From: a candidate division TA06 bacterium
GTDB taxonomy: Bacteria; Hydrothermota; DG-26; E44-bin18; JADFOU01
DNA: 35,219 nucleotides
Direction of reading: 5' to 3'
NCBI GenBank assembly: GCA_022562655.1
Contig: JADFOU010000001.1
Span: 392 to 35,610 of the forward strand
The position numbers and the translations under genes were made by a program. The notes under the pieces are model-generated. The model had not been told where the DNA came from and searched no databases. It saw only the letters and a list, made by a program, of their open reading frames with translations. This document shows, in pieces, positions 23,310 through 31,410 of this stretch; within the stretch, counting starts at the first letter, position 1; each line of letters begins with the position of its first letter.

Positions 23310-24755
23310 CTACCCTTTTATCACCCCAATCGGTTTCAATTTTGCAACGATCTTGGAAATCCCTGCCCCTGCCACGACATTGACAACTTTTGCTACGTCC
23401 TTATAAGCCTCCGGGATTTCCTCCACAAGGGTTCTCCATCCCTGCCCTCGAACCTCAACCCCTTGATCCCTTAATTCCTTCACAATATCCCTTCCCCGGC
23501 TCGCCCTCTTCGCCTTAGCACGACTCATCCGTCGTCCGGCACCATGACAGGTGGAACCGAAGGTCTCCTCCATGGCCCGATCCGTCCCCACCAAGACAAA
23601 GGAGTATCTCCCCATATCCCCGGGTATCAGGACCGGCTGACCCACATCCCGGTAGACATCAGGAAGGACCTCATGACCGGCGGGAAAGGCTCTTGTCGCC
23701 CCCTTTCGGTGGACACAGAGCTTTCGCTCCTTCCCATTCACCATGTGGGTCTCGAATTTGGCAATATTGTGACAGACGTCATAGATCATTCGAAGTCCTA
23801 AATCCCTCGGAGAGAGATCCAGAACCTTCTGGAGGGTCTCCCGGACCCAATGGGTGATCATCTGACGATTCGCCCAGGCATAATTCGCGGCACACCGCAT
23901 CGCCCCGATATAGTCCTTCGCCTCTTTTGTCGAGAGGGGAGCACATGCCAACTGCCGATCCGGGAGCTCGATCCCTTCCCTCGCCACCACTCTTGCCATT
24001 ACCTTCAAATAGTCGTCACAAACCTGATGACCAAATCCCCGTGACCCACAGTGGATGATGACGGTGATCAGGTCTTTCTCGAGACCCAAGACTTGAGCGA
24101 TCTTTTCATCATAGACCTCCTCCACGAAACCCACCTCACAAAAGTGGTTCCCGGACCCGAGAGAGCCCAGTTGTTCCTTCCCTCTCTTCTTTGCTATATC
24201 ACTGACTGCATCCGGGTTAGACCCTTTCAGACAGCCTCCATCCTCCGTCCGTTCCAAATCGGTCTCAGTGCCATACCCATGCTCAATCGCCCACCTCGCC
24301 CCCTGAACAAAGACCTTCTCCTCATCCTGATGGGAGAGTCTGATCCTCCCTTTTGAGCCCACACCGGTAGGAACCCCTGCCATGAGAGCGTCCACGACGG
24401 CCTTCATCTTCTCCTGAATATCTTTTCGAAAGAGGTTGGAAGCCAAGAGGCGAACCCCGCAGTTGATATCATACCCCACCCCTCCTGGAGAGATCACCCC
24501 CTCTTCTGCATCCGTCGCCGCCACCCCTCCAATGGGAAACCCGTAGCCCCAGTGGATGTCGGGCATCGCCAAAGAGTACTTGACGATCCCAGGAAGTTCC
24601 GCCACATTCTTCACCTGTTGAAGGGCCTGGTCCAGACGGATCTCCTCAAGCAGAGAGGCATCGGCATAGATCATCCCGGGCACCCGCATCTTCCCTTCCT
24701 GGGGAATCATCCAGCGGTAGTCATCAATCTTCTGAAGTTTTATCTTTTCGTCCAT
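23310..24755 (-). CDS. rtcB: RNA-splicing ligase RtcB
   Basis: A 481-residue protein of the longer, archaeal-like RtcB form, which joins RNA 2',3'-cyclic phosphate (or 3'-phosphate) and 5'-OH ends using GTP and Mn2+. Metal and guanylylation motifs: GYDINCGVRLL (Asp96, Cys99), LGSGNHFCEVG, IIHCGSRGFGHQV and GSTCHGAGRRMSR, whose HGAGR His is guanylylated. No archease gene or RtcR/RtcA neighbour and no intron-containing tRNA was seen, so repair rather than tRNA splicing is the likelier role. The neighbours are metabolic genes without an obvious functional link. Confidence 0.97.
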   Translation of the reverse strand: MDEKIKLQKIDDYRWMIPQEGKMRVPGMIYADASLLEEIRLDQALQQVKNVAELPGIVKYSLAMPDIHWGYGFPIGGVAATDAEEGVISPGGVGYDINCGVRLLASNLFRKDIQEKMKAVVDALMAGVPTGVGSKGRIRLSHQDEEKVFVQGARWAIEHGYGTETDLERTEDGGCLKGSNPDAVSDIAKKRGKEQLGSLGSGNHFCEVGFVEEVYDEKIAQVLGLEKDLITVIIHCGSRGFGHQVCDDYLKVMARVVAREGIELPDRQLACAPLSTKEAKDYIGAMRCAANYAWANRQMITHWVRETLQKVLDLSPRDLGLRMIYDVCHNIAKFETHMVNGKERKLCVHRKGATRAFPAGHEVLPDVYRDVGQPVLIPGDMGRYSFVLVGTDRAMEETFGSTCHGAGRRMSRAKAKRASRGRDIVKELRDQGVEVRGQGWRTLVEEIPEAYKDVAKVVNVVAGAGISKIVAKLKPIGVIKG

Positions 24756-24770
24756 AATAATAAGGATATT

Positions 24771-24827
24771 ATTGGTTAAATGGTTGAATGGTTAAATTTA
24801 ATTATTTAACGAATTACGATTTAACCA
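24771..24827. repeat. Octamer array spanning the transketolase stop codon
   Basis: ATTGGTTAAA, TGGTTGAA, TGGTTAAAT units, then inverted ATTATTTAACG and GATTTAACC units. The TAA stop of the transketolase C-terminal gene (24814-24816) lies inside the array, so the last codons may derive from it. Confidence 0.65.
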
Positions 24828-25776
24828 GATCCTTGACAGCCTTCACAACATTTTTAGGAGTGAGGCCGTATTTTTCAAAGAGAGCGTCCGGTGAGCCCGA
24901 CTCCCCAAAGACATCTCGAACACCCACTCGTCGCATGGGAACCGGATACCGCTCCGTCACCACCTCCGCCACTGCCCCTCCCAGACCTCCATAGATATTG
25001 TGCTCCTCCACGGTCACAATCCTCCCTGTCTCCCGGGCAGCTTTTTCAATGGCATCTTGATCAATCGGTTTAATGGTGGACATGTTGACTACCCGAACCT
25101 CAATCCCCTCCTTCGCCAATTCCTCAGCCGCCTGTATTCCAACAGCCACCATCTGTCCGCAGGCAATGATCGTCGCCTGGCTCCCCTCCCGAAGGGTTAC
25201 GGCTTTTCCTAAGGTGAATTTCTGATGAAATGACTGGTCATTTTCATCCAGAATCGTCGGAACTTTGTTCCGTGTCATTCGGATATAGACCGGACTCTTC
25301 GGTTTGTCCCAGATCTCATGAATCAGCGCCTTAGTCTCCGCCGCATCACAGGGGACGATTACCGATATATTAGGAATGGAACGCATAATGGCAAAATCCT
25401 CACAAGCCTGGGCTGATGAACCATCCTCCCCGATGGAAATCCCCCCATGGGAGAGACATATTCGAACGGGAAGGTTCGGCCTGCAGATGGTGTTCCGAAT
25501 CTGCTCCCACGCCCTCCCCGCTCCGAAGATGACAAAGGTAGAGACAAAGGGGATCTTGCCAGAGACGGCGAGCCCTGCCGCCGTGCACATCATATCCGCT
25601 TCACTGATCCCCATCTCAAAGAACCGCTCCGGAAACTTATCGGCAAATCGGCGGGTTTGGGTGGAACCCGCAAGATCGGCGTCCAGGGCAACGATCTCGG
25701 GGTGGATTTCCCCTAATTCAGCAAGGGCGACCCCATAGGCGTTCCGGGTAGATTCTCTTTCTCCGAGTTTAACCAT
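24814..25776 (-). CDS. Transketolase, C-terminal (pyrimidine-binding) subunit
   Basis: 320 residues of the second half of a split transketolase. GISEADMMCTAAGLAVSGKIPFVSTF holds the catalytic Glu, SHGGISIGEDGSSAQACEDFA follows, and the C-terminal transketolase domain (TIIACGQMVAVGIQAAEEL; VTVEEHNIYGGLGGAVAEVV) is complete. It pairs with the N-terminal subunit encoded just upstream to move two-carbon units in the non-oxidative pentose phosphate pathway, supplying ribose 5-phosphate for PdxS. Split transketolases are common in archaea and many bacteria. The gap of 45 bases to the upstream gene is a perfect heptamer array. Confidence 0.93.
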   Translation of the reverse strand: MVKLGERESTRNAYGVALAELGEIHPEIVALDADLAGSTQTRRFADKFPERFFEMGISEADMMCTAAGLAVSGKIPFVSTFVIFGAGRAWEQIRNTICRPNLPVRICLSHGGISIGEDGSSAQACEDFAIMRSIPNISVIVPCDAAETKALIHEIWDKPKSPVYIRMTRNKVPTILDENDQSFHQKFTLGKAVTLREGSQATIIACGQMVAVGIQAAEELAKEGIEVRVVNMSTIKPIDQDAIEKAARETGRIVTVEEHNIYGGLGGAVAEVVTERYPVPMRRVGVRDVFGESGSPDALFEKYGLTPKNVVKAVKDLVKS

Positions 25777-25780
25777 TTTT

Positions 25781-25829
25781 CATTTGACATTCAGAATTCT
25801 ACATTCAGTATTCGATATTCATTATTCAC
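25781..25829. repeat. Perfectly phased heptamer array (seven units of seven bases)
   Basis: 49 bases that divide exactly into seven heptamers of the type CATTCAG / TATTCGA / TATTCAT, with the pattern [CT]ATTC at a fixed phase in most units. It fills the gap between the two transketolase genes and includes the stop codon region of the upstream one. It is the clearest example of the intergenic arrays in this window. Confidence 0.8.
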
Positions 25830-26745
25830 TTTCATCCAGTTCCTTTATGGCCTGCTCCATCTGTTCTCTTGTCGCTGACTTGCCGTGGAAGCCGACATTG
25901 TTCTCCATAAAGGAGACCCCTTTCCCCTTCACCGTCTGGGCAACAATCATGGTGGGTTTCCCTTTCGTCGCTTTCGCTTCATCGAGGGCGGCAAAAATCT
26001 CGTCGAAATTATGCCCGTCAATCTCGATGGTATGCCAGCCAAAGGCGCACCACTTTTCCGCCAAGGGAGCAATGTCCATCACCTCTTCCACAGTCCCCTC
26101 TGTTTCCAAATGATTATAATCTATAATACCGCAAACGTGGTCAAGTTTGTAATGAGCACCTGACATCGCAGCCTCCCAGACCGATCCCTCCTGCTGTTCC
26201 CCATCCCCCATCACCACATAAACCCGATAATCCTTCCCATCCAACCTCCCCGCCAGCGCCATCCCATTCCCCACAGAGAGCCCGTGTCCAAGAGAGCCTG
26301 TGGAGATCTCCAGGGTTGGCAGGTGGATCATACAGGGATGTCCCTGAAGAGGGGAGCCCAACTTTCTCAAAGTGGGAAGAATCTCGTGAGCAATATAGCC
26401 CGTTCGGGCGTAGACCGAATAGAGAGCAGGACACCCATGGCCCTTGGAGAGGATAAACCGATCCCGATCCGCCCAGTAGCGGTCATTGGGCTTATGTCTC
26501 ATCTCCCCCCAGAAGAGAGCCACCAAAAGATCTGTGGCAGAGAGGGAACCGCCAGGATGGCCCGAACCCGCCTCCGTCGTCATGCGAATGATATCTTTCC
26601 GAACCTCCCTCGCAATTTCCCTCAGTACCTTCTCATCTCGGGTCTGGGAGAAGGGAGAGACCCTCTCTATATTGACAGGAGATTCTGGTGCCGTTTTCAT
26701 CACCTTTGCTGTGATCATTTCCCTTTTCATCTCTTTCACCTTCAT
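25822..26745 (-). CDS. Transketolase, N-terminal (ThDP-binding) subunit
   Basis: 307 residues covering the pyrophosphate-binding half: AGSGHPGGSLSATDLLVALF, ILSKGHGCPALYSVYARTGY, STGSLGHGLSVGNGMALAGR, the GDGEQQEGSVWEAAMSGAHY metal/ThDP motif and CGIIDYNHLETEG. It has an N-terminal extension of about 35 residues beyond the family core, and the true start could be one of several Met within 16 codons. GGGG lies five bases before the ATG at 26745. The C-terminal partner follows after 45 bases. Confidence 0.92.
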   Translation of the reverse strand: MKVKEMKREMITAKVMKTAPESPVNIERVSPFSQTRDEKVLREIAREVRKDIIRMTTEAGSGHPGGSLSATDLLVALFWGEMRHKPNDRYWADRDRFILSKGHGCPALYSVYARTGYIAHEILPTLRKLGSPLQGHPCMIHLPTLEISTGSLGHGLSVGNGMALAGRLDGKDYRVYVVMGDGEQQEGSVWEAAMSGAHYKLDHVCGIIDYNHLETEGTVEEVMDIAPLAEKWCAFGWHTIEIDGHNFDEIFAALDEAKATKGKPTMIVAQTVKGKGVSFMENNVGFHGKSATREQMEQAIKELDESE

Positions 26746-26769
26746 CTCTTCCCCAAGAGATGAAGGTGG

Positions 26770-27294
26770 TTATGCCAACGCCTTAATGAGTTCAACACAG
26801 AAGACAGGGAGGTCATCCGGTTTGCGGGACGTAATCAGTTTCCCATTTACGACTACTTCCTGATCTACATACTTGGCACCCGCATGGATCAGGTCATCCT
26901 TTATCGCAGAGAAGCAGGTGACGGTCTTGCCCTGAAGGATCCCAGAAGAAGCCAGCATCCATCCCCCGTGACAGATAGCGGCGACTACTTTGCCCCTCTC
27001 ATGTGCCTCTTTCACCAATCGAACCATCGCCTCACACCTCCGCATCAGATCTGGAGCATACCCTCCTGGGATCACGACCGCATCATAAGATTCATCGATA
27101 ACCTCATCCACCCGTTTCTCTTCCTCCAAGGGATAGCCATGCTTACCCTTATAGTGCTTTGAGCGTCCCGTCCCGACAAAGATCACCTCTGCCCCTTCTT
27201 CCTTAAGACGATAGTAAGGATACCAGACTTCCAATTCCTGATAGAGGTCTTCCACCAGGATGAGAACCCGTCTCCCTTTGAGGGTTTCATTCAT
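26770..27294 (-). CDS. DJ-1/PfpI-family protein
   Basis: 174 residues. The nucleophile elbow is VAAICHGGWMLASSGIL with Cys108-His109, and the acidic partner is Glu15 in ILVEDLYQELEVWYP. IPGGYAPDLMRR and KTVTCFSAIKDDLIHAGAKY are typical of the PfpI/YhbO branch, variously described as proteases, deglycases or chaperones. The actual activity is not readable. The ATG at 27294 overlaps the nuoI stop (ATGA), so it is translationally coupled to a complex I subunit, and it occupies the place where nuoJ would normally follow. Confidence 0.9.
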   Translation of the reverse strand: MNETLKGRRVLILVEDLYQELEVWYPYYRLKEEGAEVIFVGTGRSKHYKGKHGYPLEEEKRVDEVIDESYDAVVIPGGYAPDLMRRCEAMVRLVKEAHERGKVVAAICHGGWMLASSGILQGKTVTCFSAIKDDLIHAGAKYVDQEVVVNGKLITSRKPDDLPVFCVELIKALA

Positions 27295-27863
27295 TTTTTT
27301 CTTGTCGTTCCGGTGATCCCTGCCTCCTCCATCTTGCCCCTTGTTCCGCCACCGCCGAGAGGCCCGAAATGGGGCCTATATCCGTTATCAAATCCCAGCT
27401 TGTCCGCACGATTGAGGAGCATCTCCATGGTAAAGATAGACTCTTCTCGGGTATCGGTGGCAAGATCATACTCCTTACTCATGATGATCGCCTCTTCCGG
27501 GCAGGCATCCACGCAGTAACCACAGAAGACACACCGAAGCATGTCAATGTCAAACCTTGTCGGAATTTTCTCAACCCGGTTATTGGGGTGCTCCCCCGCC
27601 TCAATATGGATACAGTCCGCGGGACAGATGGTCGCACAGAGGAAACAGGCGGTGCATTTGGGAGTACCATCCTCATGTTTTGTGAGGATGTGAACTCCCC
27701 GAAACCGTTCGGAATAGTCTCGTTCCTCCTCTGGATACTGGATGGTCACCCGATTCCTCAGGAATATCGTTCGAAAAAAATTGGAGAGAGTGACCCAGAG
27801 CCCCCTCAGAGTATCCAGGGGTCCCACCTTCTCGACCTTCACCACCTTCACATAAGATTCCAT
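27291..27863 (-). CDS. nuoI: NADH-quinone oxidoreductase subunit I (2x 4Fe-4S)
   Basis: 190 residues. Two 4Fe-4S motifs, Cys70-73-76-80 (CTACFLCATICP) and Cys111-114-117-121 (CVFCGYCVDACP), carry clusters N6a and N6b, which pass electrons towards NuoB at the quinone site. The N-terminal WVTLSNFFRTIFLRNRVTIQYPEE is the membrane-associated helix region of the family. nuoI normally follows nuoH; here it follows nuoG after a 100-base gap of repeats. The start has no Shine-Dalgarno. Confidence 0.95.
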   Translation of the reverse strand: MESYVKVVKVEKVGPLDTLRGLWVTLSNFFRTIFLRNRVTIQYPEEERDYSERFRGVHILTKHEDGTPKCTACFLCATICPADCIHIEAGEHPNNRVEKIPTRFDIDMLRCVFCGYCVDACPEEAIIMSKEYDLATDTREESIFTMEMLLNRADKLGFDNGYRPHFGPLGGGGTRGKMEEAGITGTTRKK

Positions 27864-27866
27864 GAG

Positions 27867-27970
27867 TTTGGTTAAATGGTAATTGGTGATTTGTTAAACG
27901 GGTAAATTTGGCTAAACGATATTTGGTTGGACATTCAATTGAACCATTTAACGATTCTACAATTTAACTA
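27867..27970. repeat. GGTTAAAT-type array in place of nuoH
   Basis: Seven- to nine-base units (GGTTAAAT, GGTAATT, GGTGATTT, GGTAAATTT, GGCTAAACG) on the left and ATTCAATTGAACCATTTAACG-type inverted units on the right fill the nuoG-nuoI gap and reach the nuoG stop. No part of a nuoH reading frame is present. Confidence 0.65.
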
Positions 27971-29574
27971 CTAATCCGCCTTCCTAGATCTCCAATCCCC
28001 TTCAGTGTCATTCCCTGGAATGCCCTCTCCTCTTTGGAGAGTTGAAGAAAAACGTCCTGGGCGGTAGGAAAAGAGAGACTCACACCAAAATGCACTAAAA
28101 GATCTCTGAAGATCTCCCAATCCGGTCTCGACTCCCCGATAGGAGGAAAAGCCCTGTGGATCTGTTGAACCCTGTCCTCATAATTGGTGAAGGTCCCATC
28201 CTTCTCCGCATAGGTACAGGAAGGAAGGACGACATGAGCAGCCCTCATTCCCTCTCCATTATGAGTGGCATGCATCACCACAAACTCCGCCTTCTCGAGA
28301 GCTTCTTTGAGTAAGGTCTTATCCGGGAAATGGTCAATGGGTCTCTGCAGATAAAGCCCCTTGATCTTCCCTTCTTTGACAGCGGTCAATATCCCTTTTG
28401 TATCCAAACCTCCATTCTTGGGAACAAGATCCAGGGCAAGGGCTCCTCGGGTATTCGGATTCTCATCCTTCCTCCGGAGAATCGAATCCTCCATTTCCCG
28501 GACTTTTTTATCCTCATCATTCACTCGAAAATCCATAAGAGAGGTTCCAATCCCCTCTCTTATCCATTTCTTGAAGAGAAAGAGATCCTCATTTGTCCCT
28601 TGAGGGGATGCAATCCCTGCGATGGCTTCTGGACCTGACTCTTCTTTGATTTTTTTGAGTTCTTTGACGACCCGATCCAGAGCCTCCTCCCAGGGTGAGG
28701 GCTCCAGGTTTTCACCATTCCGGATCATCGGGTATTTTAACCGGTTTTCCCCGTTGATCAATGGGTAAGCCATCCTCCCCTTATCACACATCCAACTCTT
28801 ATTCACCTCGGGGTTCCTCCGGGGGACAAGGCGAAAGACAACTCCCTTTGTATGGTCAATCCGGATATTACAACCCGTAGAACAGGTCGGGCAGACCGAC
28901 TTCGTCCCCTTCAGAAACCAGACCCTCTGTTTGAATCGGAAGTCCTTGCTTGTGAGGGCTCCCACCGGACAGATATCCACCACATTTCCTGAGTAGGAAT
29001 TATCAATGGGTTGGTCTTTATAGGTCCCGATCTCTGTCCGATCTCCCCGTTTGTAGAATTGCAACTCTCCCGTATGGGTCACCTCGTCAAAAAAGCGGAT
29101 ACAACGTGAACAGAGGATACACCGCTCCGTATCCAGGACGATCATCTCGCCGAGATCAATCACCTTCCGCTTCAGAACCTTCTCCCTGAGGCCAATCCGA
29201 CTGTTGTGGAGACCATGGTTCATATAGTAATCCTGGAGCCCGCACTCTCCTGCCTGGTCACAGATGGGGCAGTCGATGGGGTGGTTGATCAGGAGAAACT
29301 CCATCACACTCTCCTGAGCCTTTGTCACGTTTTCGTTCTTTGTATGAACCACCATCCCATCCGCCACAGGAGTGGCACAGGCGATGGGGAGTTTCGGCAT
29401 CCCCTCCACCTCCACGAGGCACATCCTACAGTTCCCATCAATGGAGAGATCCGGGTGATAGCAGTAGTGGGGGATATGAATGTCGTTTTCCAAGGCTGCC
29501 TGGATGATGACCGTCCCTTCCGGAACCTCTAATTCTTTTCCGTCAATAGTGATCTTAACCATATAGGTTTTCAT
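27964..29574 (-). CDS. nuoG: NADH-quinone oxidoreductase subunit G, short form
   Basis: 536 residues, against about 780-910 in well-studied enzymes. All Fe-S ligands are present: N1b 2Fe-2S (Cys38, 49, 52, 66), the His-ligated N5 (His98, Cys102, 105, 111), N4 (Cys152, 155, 158, 202) and the accessory N7 motif (Cys228, 231, 235, 263, spacing C-x2-C-x3-C-x27-C). After the N7 region the molybdopterin-oxidoreductase-like domain is cut down: it keeps the beginning (ENRLKYPMIRNGENLEPSPW) and the HVVLPSCTYAEKDGTFTNYE segment but lacks most of the middle. Since that domain holds no cofactor in complex I, electron transfer should be unaffected. The start may be the ATG at 29574 or four codons later. 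Confidence 0.93.
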   Translation of the reverse strand: MKTYMVKITIDGKELEVPEGTVIIQAALENDIHIPHYCYHPDLSIDGNCRMCLVEVEGMPKLPIACATPVADGMVVHTKNENVTKAQESVMEFLLINHPIDCPICDQAGECGLQDYYMNHGLHNSRIGLREKVLKRKVIDLGEMIVLDTERCILCSRCIRFFDEVTHTGELQFYKRGDRTEIGTYKDQPIDNSYSGNVVDICPVGALTSKDFRFKQRVWFLKGTKSVCPTCSTGCNIRIDHTKGVVFRLVPRRNPEVNKSWMCDKGRMAYPLINGENRLKYPMIRNGENLEPSPWEEALDRVVKELKKIKEESGPEAIAGIASPQGTNEDLFLFKKWIREGIGTSLMDFRVNDEDKKVREMEDSILRRKDENPNTRGALALDLVPKNGGLDTKGILTAVKEGKIKGLYLQRPIDHFPDKTLLKEALEKAEFVVMHATHNGEGMRAAHVVLPSCTYAEKDGTFTNYEDRVQQIHRAFPPIGESRPDWEIFRDLLVHFGVSLSFPTAQDVFLQLSKEERAFQGMTLKGIGDLGRRISS

Positions 29575-29656
29575 TTAGAATTCTAAATTCCAACATTCGG
29601 GTTAACCTTCTAATCTAAAATCCGTTCTGAGAGATTAAATCCATTGGTTACGGTAA
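29574..29656. other. Junction between the accessory cassette and nuoG
   Basis: Short heptamer-like units (ATTTAGA, ATTCTAA, ATTCCAA, CATTCGG) abut the nuoG start, then AT-rich sequence runs to the stop of the HEPN-like gene. I saw no attachment-site-like direct repeat between here and 31360-31410. Confidence 0.5.
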
Positions 29657-30037
29657 TTACAATTTTTTAAATGTAGAAAAAATCTGAGTTGCCACTATCA
29701 TTCCCTTTGCACTAAGAGAAGAAAGGTTGGGTATAGTATCATCATAGTCTGCTTTTCTTCTGTCTTTCTTCAGACGCCTCCCTGCTTCACCTATTTTCTT
29801 AAGGGGAATTTCAGTCTGGCTTCTGAACCACTTCCAAACGATTATATGATCTGTCCCAGTGTTAGTGATCTGAACCTCAGGCTTATTATCCCGCAAATAA
29901 TTTCTTGCCTTACAAAAGACTGCGTAATAAGCTCTGCTGATGGCTGAACGCAATTTGGAGTCTTGAGTCGAAGGGTTCGTTGGTTGCCCTGCGAGTTCCT
30001 TCGCTAAATTTAGATAGTCGATCCAATCGAAACTCAT
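29657..30037 (-). CDS. HEPN-like small protein
   Basis: 126 residues, all-helical in appearance. LRSAISRAYYAVFCKARNYL (about 29-48) is the typical helix of HEPN-type proteins (RxxISRAYYAxF), and the later RRKADYDD matches the R-x-ADYD segment of that group. HEPN proteins are often RNases or nucleotidyltransferase partners in toxin-antitoxin and defence loci; the canonical R-x4-6-H catalytic motif is not evident here, so activity is uncertain. The ATG overlaps the upstream gene's TGA (ATGA), so it is the third gene of a coupled cassette. GC is lower than in the flanking nuo genes. Confidence 0.7.
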   Translation of the reverse strand: MSFDWIDYLNLAKELAGQPTNPSTQDSKLRSAISRAYYAVFCKARNYLRDNKPEVQITNTGTDHIIVWKWFRSQTEIPLKKIGEAGRRLKKDRRKADYDDTIPNLSSLSAKGMIVATQIFSTFKKL

Positions 30038-30615
30038 AAGAATTCAACATCAATGCAGAGTTTGCCTTGCCCTCGGTCCATAGCTCTAAGCCACCACTCC
30101 TTATCAAATTTATCAAGTCTCTCCAATGCTTCCTTCGGTGAGAGACTCGTTTGAATAAAGGCGAAGAATTCCTTCTCTTCTTCTTCCGCTTCAGGATCGG
30201 TCACTACTTCAAGGACCACATGGGGGTGATGTCCGAAGTAATCCTCAATCCGGGCATATACTTCCAGCAACAGAGTAACGAGAAAAGAATTGGTTGAAAG
30301 AAATTGAAGAACTTCTGATCTTCTTCTTACAGTATAAGATCGCTCAAGAAATTCCAATAGAATTGGGTCGAGGCGAACAGTTGCGGCACCCACCTGTTGC
30401 CAGGGAGTACCAAGTTTTACAACATTCCATGCATGAGTCCGTGAATGTAATGAAATCCACTCCTGTTCATGAGCTTCGGCAATTCTATAAATCGGTTGAT
30501 CGATTAAATCCTCAGAAAAGTTCTCTACTTCAGGCATTCTCCTCCGTTGAAACCACTGAGACTGGTTAGGTATAGGAAACGACGCTTTCCCTAATGTAGA
30601 TGAAAGATTGGCCAA
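30034..30615 (-). CDS. Hypothetical protein, middle gene of the TIGR04255-HEPN cassette
   Basis: 193 residues, starting at TTG 30615 with AGGAG nine bases upstream. The function is unknown. Visible segments: a polar N-terminus, hydrophobic helix SEVLQFLSTNSFLVTLLLEV, then a beta-rich part YFGHHPHVVLEVVTDPEAEE, and a C-terminal LERLDKFDKEWWLRAMDRGQ with a terminal strand GKLCIDVEFL. There is no signal peptide or catalytic motif I can name. It abuts the upstream TIGR04255-like gene (TAA-TTG) and overlaps the HEPN-like gene by four bases, so the three are made together. Confidence 0.65.
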   Translation of the reverse strand: MANLSSTLGKASFPIPNQSQWFQRRRMPEVENFSEDLIDQPIYRIAEAHEQEWISLHSRTHAWNVVKLGTPWQQVGAATVRLDPILLEFLERSYTVRRRSEVLQFLSTNSFLVTLLLEVYARIEDYFGHHPHVVLEVVTDPEAEEEEKEFFAFIQTSLSPKEALERLDKFDKEWWLRAMDRGQGKLCIDVEFL

Positions 30616-31359
30616 TTATTCTTTCTCCTGTTCAAATATTTGTCTCAATCGGTCTGTTAGGCAGGCCTCAAAAGTATCCTTGATATGTTGATGGGCAATC
30701 TGTATCCATTCAAGGACATTATCAAAGGTTATTTTCCTAGATTGAGCAAGAGAATAATCTAAATCGAGGATCATTGCTATCAAGCCGGGTCTATCCACTT
30801 CAGCGTTTGCCAACTCCATCTTCAGGATATCTCTTGAATTTTGATGAGACAACTGAATCCCTGCAATAAAGGGACCATGCTCTTGGGGTAATTGTTTCCC
30901 TAAAAAGGGGTAAAACTGCAAGTAATCTTCTATCTTTATTTCCTGCACTGGAATTTCAATGCGGTTAATGTATCGGAGCCCAATGTTTTGAATTCCTTTC
31001 GGCTTGGCTATTCTACGATAAACATCGAAGCCCTGCTGAATTAAAGGCAGGAACTCCTCCCAAGTAGAATAAGGCTTCAAGTGGTTGACGGATAGAAAAT
31101 TGGGTCCGACCTGTATCAAGACCTTTCCATCGTCTCGTAAAAACTGAATTCGTTCTGTTGTTCTCATTTGTTGTTTAACACCTTCTTGATCGGCAGTAAG
31201 GTTTCCTTCAATTACCTTGACTGGCCGTCTTTTCGGGAAGTCCTTCTTCACCTCTTCATAGACCAGGCCTGGGATAGCGAGATCCCATGAGGCGTCTGGC
31301 TCAAACTGAATACCACAGAGTGCCTCAATGAGAGGAGGATTCTTATACTTTCTATCCAA
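30616..31359 (-). CDS. TIGR04255-family protein
   Basis: 247 residues from a TTG at 31359; an in-frame TAG lies just upstream, so no longer start is possible, and no Shine-Dalgarno is visible. The N-terminal YKNPPLIEALCGIQFEP and central QNIGLRYINRIEIP match my memory of the sporadically distributed TIGR04255 family. No enzymatic motif is visible. The family's patchy distribution and pairing with unknown genes suggest a mobile accessory function, possibly defence or toxin-antitoxin, but this is inference. It is the first gene of a three-gene unit placed between nuoF and nuoG, with about 43-45% GC in two sampled lines of the cassette against about 58% in a sampled nuoCD line. Confidence 0.75.
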   Translation of the reverse strand: MDRKYKNPPLIEALCGIQFEPDASWDLAIPGLVYEEVKKDFPKRRPVKVIEGNLTADQEGVKQQMRTTERIQFLRDDGKVLIQVGPNFLSVNHLKPYSTWEEFLPLIQQGFDVYRRIAKPKGIQNIGLRYINRIEIPVQEIKIEDYLQFYPFLGKQLPQEHGPFIAGIQLSHQNSRDILKMELANAEVDRPGLIAMILDLDYSLAQSRKITFDNVLEWIQIAHQHIKDTFEACLTDRLRQIFEQEKE

Positions 31360-31386
31360 ATTAGCAATATTTTGAACCTTGAAATG

Positions 31387-31403
31387 ATCCGTCTAAGGCA
31401 GAT
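31387..31403. repeat. Decayed copy of the TCCGCCTTAGGCGGA palindrome at the cassette edge
   Basis: ATCCGTCTAAGGCAGAT differs by two bases from the perfect palindrome at 13607-13623, and like the copy at 19171 it is followed by TGC. It sits exactly between the nuoF stop and the first gene of the accessory cassette. Confidence 0.5.
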
Positions 31404-31410
31404 TGCTTTG

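Noticed and set aside
29575..31410. Attachment sites or an integrase for the nuo accessory cassette
   Set aside because: I looked for matching direct repeats at both edges and for recombinase genes and saw none, only a decayed palindrome at one edge.
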